From: Apiotrichum sp. Y4204
Lineage: Eukaryota > Basidiomycota > Tremellomycetes > Trichosporonales > Trichosporonaceae
Length of the DNA: 64,000 nucleotides
NCBI GenBank assembly: GCA_025531455.1
Contig: JAMYHL010000015.1
Span: 558,001 to 622,000, forward strand
Reading direction: 5' to 3'
Shown here: positions 56,372-64,000 of the stretch, piece by piece
How the letters are laid out: each line of letters begins with the position of its first letter
Numbering within the stretch: position 1 is the stretch's first letter
Program-made: the position numbers and the translations under genes
The notes under the pieces: model-generated
What the model saw: the letters and a program-made list of their open reading frames with translations, nothing else
Database searches by the model: none
What the model was told of the DNA's origin: nothing

Positions 56372-59300
56372 TCGACGTCGGGCGCAGATTCCCTCAGCAT
56401 GGCTCTGACAGCTGCGTGGTCCGCGGTCCGCGGTCCGCGCCTCGGCCGTGGATGTCGGCCGTGTCGGAAAAAAATGGAAAGATAGGCGAACGCGAAACGC
56501 GACGCGAGACGCGACACTTGAGACGAACACGCGTAAATCACAGGTCCTTGATTACCGTAAATAGCCTCGGGGCCAATTTTCGGAGAAGGAAAAGAAGGGG
56601 AAGCGCGGGTGTTTCCAAGTCACTCGTATACGGTGGTCTTCTCGAACTCCGACAAAACCGGAGCGCCGGAGGACCGCGGTAGAGCGGAGACGATGGCGCT
56701 GTATTCCATTGTCCCCGCTGCCGCGCTGCCGAAGTCAGGGCACGGCACGTTCCAGCGCATGTCATGTTCCTGGGAGGGGTGCGTACGTGCGTACTGTGGT
56801 CACTGCAGCCGCTCATTCCAACCACCACCAGAGGGCACTACCAATATACATACACCTTCCACTGCTAGCTGCCGAGCGTACTTGGCCGTCTCGATTGCAA
56901 GGTCCCAGTGATGTGCTAGGCCCGGAGTGGGTATCGCGTCCCCGGAATCTTGGATCGCCCAATAATCGAGATCTCGAGCTGCGTCTAAAGTCATGTGCAC
57001 CGCCTGTGTCGATCTCAGCAGCGATGGGGACTCGATGCATATCTGGAAAGCATCGCGATCTCCTTGATGTTCTCAATGTCCAGTGTCCGCCCGATCTCAT
57101 TCACGTTGACCCGCGTCCGTGGTTCACCCGACCCGCTGGCGGTGTTGCATGTCCCCGAACCGCCCGCAACGGCCAATCCTTCAGTCGCATCGACACATAG
57201 CCCCGCGCGTCACCACCCGTATCCCTCGTCCATCCTGGCTCCGCGGGGCGCTATCCAATACCCTGTATGCTACGTAGTGCCCCGCACATGCCGTCCAACT
57301 TGGTGTCCAATAATTATCGATCCCGACGCAATGATCCAATGGTACAGTGCTTAAACGCTCCACATACCAACGCGTCGGTGCCTGGCTCCGGATCTGATCC
57401 CCCATCCCCCGCTTTTACCGGCGGTCCCACCAACATATTGCAGCTCCGGTATTCTCGGACCGCTGCCAGCTCCGAGAGTGGACGCGTTTGGCTGATCATC
57501 GTGCCTGTGCCATTACAACGTACACAGCACCAGCCACGTGTCCCAGCCGTTTTGGCTGCATTCCCGTCGCTCGACAAGGTTTGTGTTTCCCGCCAGCCGC
57601 AAGTCTTGTGCCTCTGGACGAAACAGTTCTGCCAGATGTCAAACCGCCAAACCGCTCACTTTCCTCAGGGTTATGCTCCTCGCACTGCGTTCCGCCCGGA
57701 GCTCGTAACGCAAGATCGGGATGCTAACCCAACTGACTTCATCCCAATCTTCTACGTCGATGAACCTTCACATGATCTCATCGGCCGACCTCGGCGGCGC
57801 AATCCAGTGTTTGGCTGCCGCAAGCGATGCAAGATCCCATTCTAAGCATTCAGCATTAGCGTTCATCGGCAGCAGCTGCGTCAGAAACGGGGGTGAGCCT
57901 ACTTGGGCTACATGAGCTACTTGGGCCACAAACTCTGTCCTCACCGGGAACCACGGCCCCTTCTATTCTGATCGTGTGTGATAGTTGTCTCCGTCGCGGG
58001 AGGATCTGGAAAAGCTCGGACCTGGCAGGCTACCAGAAACTCGGCGCGTCTCGAGTTTCAACGTCGCGAGCGAGCAACGCATCATACAGGGAACACTCAC
58101 CTGTCTCCGTTCTTCACGGTGACAACTTGGACTGGACGAATATTGACAACACGCGGCAGTCACCATTCAGCCCAGCCAGTGACGCACCATCCCGCTCACC
58201 GAAACGACATTCCCACTACCCCAGATCCCCGCATCCAACCACTTGTATTGTTCGCCCTTACTCCAGCGGGGAGCCCCTTACGTCCTGGTTGCTGTCGAGC
58301 GCTGCACAGAGGCAAGTACGTACGCTTATCCAGGTCGTCGCTGCTGTGGTACTCAGGTCCTCCCGGCTCCTGTCGTTCCACTGCAGAGCCTATTTGAAAC
58401 CGTCCGATGCCGTGATGAGCAGCCATCCTACTTGGCCTTTGGATGAGATCATGAGATCGCGCAAGGGAGGAACCAAAATCACGTACATGCATGGTAGTGC
58501 ACAGCCGATGGCATTGGCGCGATCGTCGTGGATGAGATCGGGTCCCGTCTGAGATCCCCACCGACAAGCTCGCCAGAAGCATTTGAATCTACCGCCGACA
58601 AGCTCGCAGAAGAATCGGGGGTGGGCACATATCAATGCCGGCAAACTCGCACAGAACGGCAATGGGGGGTGCGTCACGATCGGAAGCCTCAAGGTAGCGC
58701 ACTCCGCGAGAAGGCCGAGTGGTATTTGTGTTCCATCCTGGCTTGTATTCTGTGCCGAGCTAATCATCTCCGACGAGATCCAACAACATCCAGAATCATC
58801 ACGCCGATGTTTTCGGCCAGTGGGTCCTATCAAGCTCTGCATGAGATGGCCGCCCTGGCTGGCAACGTACTCGAGCATGCTTGTGTCCATCACGTGTTCC
58901 AGGCATGCTGCGGATAATGCATCTATTATCGATGCGATTAATCCTATTTTTATCAAGTTCTGGGGATGTCTTGTCTTATTTATTTCACTCATTTTGCTGC
59001 TCTAATGTTCCTGACGATCTGCAGCAGCGTTGTCTTCCTCGCCTCGATCCTTCCCCCCAGAACTGATCTACGCAAGTCAATTACAGCCGCTTCGCCACAG
59101 TATTCGGAGCCCTTCCCGCCCTCTGTGCCGGTCAGCAGACCGAGCGGTGGCGTCCCGAGAAGCCCGTCGTAAGCATCACAATCTGGGGCGGCAGTTCCCA
59201 CGGCGCCAAAGGTGCAAGCCAAAATGTAAAACATTCTTGTGCGCTCCACCCCTCAGGACACCTCCGGACAAGGCTCCACTGATTCCGGTGATGTAATTCC

Positions 59301-60629
59301 TTCCAGGGATCGTCAATACCTCAAGGATCGTCAATACCTCGAGAGGATCGTCAATTCCGGGACGGGGAAGCAGAACATACCTCGTGCCGAGGTTGACGGA
59401 ATGTTTCCCGCCATTTGGGGGTACGCGGTCCGCCGGGCCGGCGAATGTGAATGTCGAGGTCAGGTGTTGCTGCTGGGCGCCTGTTGCATGTGCTTTGTGT
59501 CGCGTGTCAATGTCAGCTTCATCTTTCTTTGCTGCATGGTTCACGTGGCATTTGATGCATCGTGAAGAGCATGAATAGTCATCTATACTGCATCATGGAA
59601 GATATCGGATGCCTCTCAAGCGGGGTGCTCCTTGTGTGCTAGAGGCTACGAGGGAGATGTGGAAGTGTTGTTGAGCCTGTTGCGGAGACAATTGGGAGGG
59701 AAGCCGGTGCCTCCTCATGCATCAGAATGAGCTTGCTGGCCACCACGACGACGGAGAACAATGGCATGGAACGCGCGCGATCGCAAGCATAGCTGGCACA
59801 GGTGTAAGGGAACTGGAGCATGACTACATTACTGCATAACTGTATAACAAAGTCAGTCACTCTTATCTTCCATCAGCCAACGGCGATGCTTCTTTTCCAT
59901 CTCCGTAATTCCCGGAGCTGGTGGGTCTGTCGTAAGCCCCGTCGAAAAGGTCGAAAAGTTCGGAAGAACTCTAAGAAGGAAAAGGAGGTCGCCGTGAAGG
60001 ACGGACACAGAGCCGGCATGGAGAGCGGTACGAGGAACGCGGAGTGGGGTGGGGTGGGAGGGAGTGTATACTGTGTAACATGCAGGCAGAGGGGCTGATT
60101 GGGTGGGCCAAAACAAGAAACATGGTTCCGGTACTCAGCCCTGTGTGCCGACAGGAGGAACCGCAGAGAGAGGGTGAGAGAGAGTGTGTTTGCGGTTTGG
60201 TGCAGTAGTCGTTGTAGTGTGGCTGACATGAACCACCACCCCCACCACCCCCACAGGCTGCGTGTGATTCCAGTGCCAACGTCGATCATTCCGCTCTTCT
60301 GGGGCCTGATTGGCGTCGGATTAGCGGAGGGGCTCGGCGTCATGTGTACAGCTCTTCAACCCAGCCCAGGTTTCCTCTGCTCCCACGCCTTTAGAGTCAG
60401 GCACTTCGGTCGATCCGACCTCCGCCTTTCCCGGACTGTGGATTAAGCTTTCCTTGGCCGTCTGCTGGAGAATGATGTCGGTGTTCTTCTCACTGTCTTG
60501 CTTTGTGCCTTTGTGTGTGGTGCTCGCGATATGGTGCATCCTCGCCATTCTATGCTGCGCGTCTTGCGCAAGATAACCCCTCGGCAGCTGCACGCGTTTG
60601 ACCGGGCGCGCTCACCGGTCTCGAAAGGT

Positions 60630-60635
60630 TATAAG
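60630..60635 (+). promoter_or_regulatory. Possible TATA box of the PPxY protein gene
   Basis: TATAAG, 268 bp before the ATG at 60898, followed by CTT- and CAG-rich leader-like sequence. The distance is long, so a leader of more than 200 nt would be implied. Confidence 0.35.
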
Positions 60636-60897
60636 ACGGCGATCCTTCGTCTTCCAGAAAAAAAGTCTCCCACAGCCCATCATCAGTACAACAGTTCTTG
60701 CTTGTTTCTCACTGCATTGCATTGCCTCAGACACAGACTCAGACCCGTGGCCGAGCTCATCGATACCTCTGCCACAGCCAGATCCACAGAACAGCACAGT
60801 CTCAGCCTGCTCCGCTAGCTCCACTTGCTCCACTTGCTCCGCTGCTCCACTTGCTTCGCTACTGCCCCAGACCACAGCGCGCTGCAATTGACTTGAC

Positions 60898-62254
60898 ATG
60901 TCTCCACCCTCTTACTCTGTCTCTACCAGGTCCCCGGCAGGTTCGCCAGTGTACCCCAGCCCGAGCAGCTCGAGCAGGTCGTGCAGCTCGCTCGGCTCCC
61001 CAGTGTCCCTCTCGCCCGTGTCTCCGCGGTCTCCGATCTCTCCTTCTTCCCCGAACTCGCCAGCTTCCCCCGCCTCCCCACGCACGCCGACGTCCCCAGG
61101 CGGTACCCGCCCCCGTCGGCCCCTTCCTCCGATCCCGCGCGAGGCGACACCGCGTCCGCGCATCGTGCCCCCCGTCCGCCCCACCGTCATCGTCCCCGAA
61201 CGCGAAATCGTCCCTCGGCGCCAGCCTCAGCCCCGCAAACCCCGCGAACCCCGCGAATCTCGCGAGGTCGAGTTCCGCCAGTTCGAGTCTCGCGCCTGTG
61301 ATCCGCTCACCGCGCTCCCAAGCGAGCGCCAGCACCTGCCCCATGTTCCCGGCCGCCCAACCCACAGGAACACGTTTCCCCTCGCGTCGTGGGAGACTCC
61401 CGAGGACTGGAGCCCCGCCGATCTGCAGGGTTCCCCGCTCGCCCGCTCTTCGGGACCTACGCGCCGCCCCCGCGTACCCCTCCGCCGCTCGCCGGCCGAA
61501 CGCACGGGAGGCATCGCAATGGTCCGCTCCGAGTCTCTCCCGGTGCTCACGTATGCCGAGCTCGAGCGCGCGGGCGGCGCGCGCCGATGGGCGTCCTGGG
61601 CCCACGAACCAGAGCACATCCCCATGCCCGTTCCCGTCCCTACGCCTGCCAGCCCCCCGGCCCGAGTCGAAGACCCCATCGAGCCCGAGCCACTCGGTCC
61701 CCTCGCCCCGAGCCCGATTTTGCCCACCGACCTGCTCGACCTCGCGGACCTCGATGACCTCGACGGCGAAATCAACGACCCCCCGCCCCCTTACTCCCGC
61801 GTGGCGGGTACGCCGAGCCCCGAGCCCGAGGAGCTCGCGCACCGCGGACGTGACCTCTCCCCGCTCTGCACGGACAGCGACGAGGAGTCGAGCCCCACGC
61901 CGACAGAGTACTAGTGAGTGCTGAATGCGATATATATATATTTGAATTTCGCTGACTGGAAGCTACCGCCACCGCCGGCCCAGTACGCCGACGACGCCGC
62001 GCGCGCGCACGCCGCGCACCGCGCCGACTTATGACCTGTACACCTGCGACCTGCGCGACCTGCGTGATCTCGACGCCACGCCGCGGCCGTACCCCCACTT
62101 CCGGGCCGAGCCGATGTCCTTTCCGCTCCCCTTTGCCCACCAGTCGCACTGCGAGTTGGACGTCGGACACCACCTCCTCGCAGGGCTCCCCGTGAACGAC
62201 ACGTACGCGTACCCCCACCGCGCCTTCGACGCATGGTGCCCCATGGTCGTCTAG
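60898..62254 (+). CDS. Pro/Ser/Arg-rich protein with a PPxY motif, unknown
   Basis: Exons 60898-61913 and 61963-62254 (intron 49 nt, with a TATATATATA run) give 435 aa. The first 130 residues are Ser/Pro repeats (SPVSPRSPISPSSPNSP). An acidic Leu/Asp stretch (LLDLADLDDLDGE) precedes NDPPPPYSRV, a PPxY motif able to bind WW domains such as those of Rsp5/Nedd4 ligases. The second exon is compositionally different and looks conserved: TYDLYTCDLRDLRDLDATPR, PYPHFRAEPMSFPLPF, ending FDAWCPMVV. The splice joins in phase. No family is recognised; an adaptor-like role for a ubiquitin ligase is only a suggestion from PPxY. Confidence 0.75.
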
Positions 62255-62334
62255 TGCTCTAACGAGCCAGCGAGACGAATACCAGACATTGCATTTTGAT
62301 CCTCGGATCCACGGACGCTACACCGCGCGAGAAG

Positions 62335-62720
62335 ATACCAGATTATAACGATACCCCGGCCCATACCCCCAGAGATCAGTTACCCCCACCAAAAGTTTAC
62401 CCCTCCGCAGCTGGATACCATACCCCCCGACGGAGGACGATTCCCGCCCGACTTTAAATAACCAGCCTCGACGCAGGCAGGAGATCGTACCGAGATTCAT
62501 GAGGCTTTAAACCACGACTTCGATACCAGAAAATACCCCGCCGCGCTGGTCGTGCGATACCCAACCGCTATACCCAACCCTACCCACCATACCCAACACC
62601 GATACCCCCAACAGTACCCAATACCCAACTCATACCCAACCCATACCCCTCCCAGCATACCCATTATACCCATCATACCCCGGCTCATATACCCCGACTG
62701 CGATACCGTACACAGGATAC
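62335..62720 (+). repeat. TACCC-rich irregular repeat tract
   Basis: ATACCC and ATACCCC recur more than twenty times on the plus strand, separated by 3-12 bases, densest at 62540-62690. No long unit is conserved. The strand asymmetry (C-rich plus, G-rich minus) is strong. Confidence 0.7.
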
Positions 62721-62820
62721 CATGGCATGCTCCGCACACCGGACACCCACATACTACCCCATATGCCGTACATCCTATAGCACGGCATGCTCCACAAGGA
62801 CACCCAAGACAGGCAGCGCT
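62703..62820. repeat. Imperfect 60-bp tandem duplication
   Basis: GGCATGCTCC followed within a few bases by GGACACCCA occurs at 62724 and again at 62784, each preceded by a CCGTACA box (62706 and 62766). The two 60-bp copies differ by scattered substitutions. Confidence 0.6.
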
Positions 62821-63079
62821 GGCAACGCTGTTGAAGAAGTATCACTCAAATGCATAATGCGAAATATTGTTACTACTCTTGATGCTGCATGAGGTGTGAA
62901 AAGTACACACTGACGTGCCACACTCGAGTGCCACATGAGTGCTCTTAGCCTTAACAACTGACACAAGGCAGTCCGCTTAACTGACCGGTTCTGCGCAGCG
63001 TGATGTGCTTCTGTGTGGGCCAAGATCCGTCACTCCACCTTCTCATTGATCCCTTTTCCTACGGCTCTGCGCTCTGCGC

Positions 63080-63904
63080 TTACGCCTTGCCCTCCTCCTC
63101 CTTGATGCGCTTGCCGAGGATCTTGGCGCCGACATTGCGGATGTTGACCGCGGCGCGCTCGATGCCGCCCGCCTGCGCCTTTTTGTACAATGTGAGCGCG
63201 TGGTCGAGCGCATCAGCTGCAGTGTCAGAAGGGGATCTTCTGCAAGTCAAGGGGTTAACATCAAAGACTTACTCGACTCGAGCACGGCAGCAAGGTTGAA
63301 CTGGATCTCGGGGTCCTCGGGCGCAATGTCCATGGCGGCAGTGAGCGCCTTGATCGCGTCGGCGGCCCGTGGCGGGCGGGACATCATGTACGCCGATCCA
63401 AGGTCTATTATCAGCTCAGCTCCACAGCCACTCTCTCACTGGTGTAGGCGTCCGCACTGGGCTCGAGCTGGATACTCTGCTTCCACGCCTCGATCGCGCC
63501 CTCGAGGTTCGACAGCTGGTACTCGCACACGCCGAGGTTAAAGTACCCGCCGCTCGTAGCCGCGGCCGCGACGCTCTGCTCGTACAGCGACTTTGCGCGC
63601 TGCATGTCGCCCTCCTCGAGCGCGCGCGTCCCGTCGTCGAGGAGTGCCTGGGCGTGTGCGCGCGCGCTGTCCGAAGCGCAGGGGGCGGTCGGGCCGCTCG
63701 CATACGCTGCAGTTAGAGTTGCGGTCGGCGGATCGGCATCGGCAATCGTCACTTTTGGAGTGGCGGCGCTGGTAGGTACTCACAACGGGAAGCCGACATG
63801 GAGGGCACGGAGGTAATGGCCGGCACGGCGCGGGCAACGGTCCTAGACGGGGCGGCGAAGCGGACGGAAGAAAGAGCGCGGAGAGAGCGGACGGCGCGGG
63901 ACAT
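63080..63904 (-). CDS. TPR-repeat protein with a mitochondrial presequence
   Basis: Exons (minus) 63904-63784, 63706-63440, 63404-63273 and 63216-63080 (introns 77, 35 and 56 nt) give 218 aa. The N-terminus is basic and Ser/Ala-rich without acids (MSRAVRSLRALSSVRFAAPS, RTVARAVPA), as in mitochondrial targeting. Three to four TPR units follow: DDGTRALEEGDMQRAKSLYE, NLGVCEYQLSNLEGAIEAWK, NLGSAYMMSRPPRAADAIKA and FNLAAVLES. The end is lysine-rich (GKRIKEEEGKA). TPR proteins mediate protein contacts; no specific family is recognised, so the partner is unknown. Every splice closes in phase and restores the TPR spacing. Confidence 0.83.
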
Positions 63905-64000
63905 GTTACCGTTTTTGTCTGTTGTGGATTGCGAAGTGGAGACAGTACAGGTTGCTATCTCGACATGAGACAGTCCAAAGTACTGAAATTGTGGAATGTG

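Larger units (their letters stand above)
55105..60897. other. 5.8 kb gene-poor stretch with one tRNA gene
   Basis: No frame shows the codon usage or splice pattern of a gene. A tRNA-Ser (56272-56371, minus) and a tRNA-like fragment (55771) are present. Between 56.6 and 59.6 kb the base composition is less GC-rich and short partial frames exist on both strands (e.g. minus 58390-58992 and 58989-59249), which could be relics of a decayed gene, but none can be assigned. A TATAAG lies at 60630 before the next gene. Confidence 0.5.
62255..63079. other. Intergenic between convergent PPxY and TPR genes, largely repetitive
   Basis: About half is taken up by the TACCC-rich tract and the 60-bp duplication listed separately. 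The remainder (62830-63079) is ordinary AT-richer 3' flank. No gene was seen; one plus-strand frame through the repeat is a by-product. Confidence 0.5.

Noticed and set aside
60859..61842. 327-aa minus-strand frame, Arg/Gly-rich
   Set aside because: Antisense of the Pro/Ser-rich first exon of the PPxY gene.
62335..62720. True telomere or subtelomere
   Set aside because: The units are irregular and do not match TTAGGG-type repeats, and ordinary genes continue to the window end.
62552..62857. 101-aa Pro/Tyr/His-rich frame
   Set aside because: By-product of the TACCC repeat tract read in one frame.

Overview
The window is nuclear DNA of a basidiomycete yeast, most probably Tremellomycetes close to Trichosporonales or Cryptococcus. 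The genes are GC-rich and split by many very short introns, mostly 32-60 nt, with GT(G/A)AGT donors, CTGAC or CTAAC branch sites and NCAG acceptors. Nearly all recognisable proteins are conserved fungal housekeeping proteins. All splice junctions below were chained by hand so that phase and protein family agree. Coordinates are genomic spans, and exon lists are in the evidence fields.

Layout. 0-9 kb: the end of an unrecognised gene, a CDK11/PITSLRE kinase (+), an unknown Ser/Pro-rich protein (-), the ERAD factor Hrd3 (-) and a small secreted Cys-rich protein (+). 9-20 kb: almost gene-free, apart from one bZIP factor (-), but rich in short repeated motifs. 20-30.6 kb: an orphan secreted protein (-), a 12-exon LtrA-family membrane protein (-), an Ofd1/Tpa1 dioxygenase (+) and an F-box/WD40 protein (-). 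31-36.9 kb: an Rxt2-like Rpd3L subunit (+) behind a spliced leader with three look-alike introns, the acetolactate synthase regulatory subunit Ilv6 (+) and a small Pro-rich/Cys-rich CYSTM-like protein (-). 37.8-45.2 kb: a CID-domain RNA polymerase II CTD-binding protein (-), a BAP31 homologue (+) and casein kinase 1 Hrr25 (-). 48-55 kb: the proteasome assembly factor Ump1 (+), an ATRAP-like membrane protein (-), a secreted metallophosphatase (+) and a peroxisomal-type acyl-CoA ligase (+). 55-60.9 kb: a gene-poor stretch holding a tRNA-Ser(AGA) gene and a tRNA-like fragment. 60.9-64 kb: an unknown Pro-rich PPxY protein (+), a TACCC-rich repeat tract and a mitochondrial-type TPR protein (-).

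The genes do not form a pathway cluster. Several do act at the ER or in protein quality control (Hrd3, BAP31, Ump1, the F-box protein), and several in transcription (CDK11, the CID protein, Rxt2, bZIP). No transposon with recognisable coding capacity, rRNA or CRISPR was seen. The most unusual features are the three similarly built leader introns upstream of the Rxt2-like gene, the motif-rich gene-free block at 9-20 kb, and the TACCC tract at 62.3-62.8 kb.
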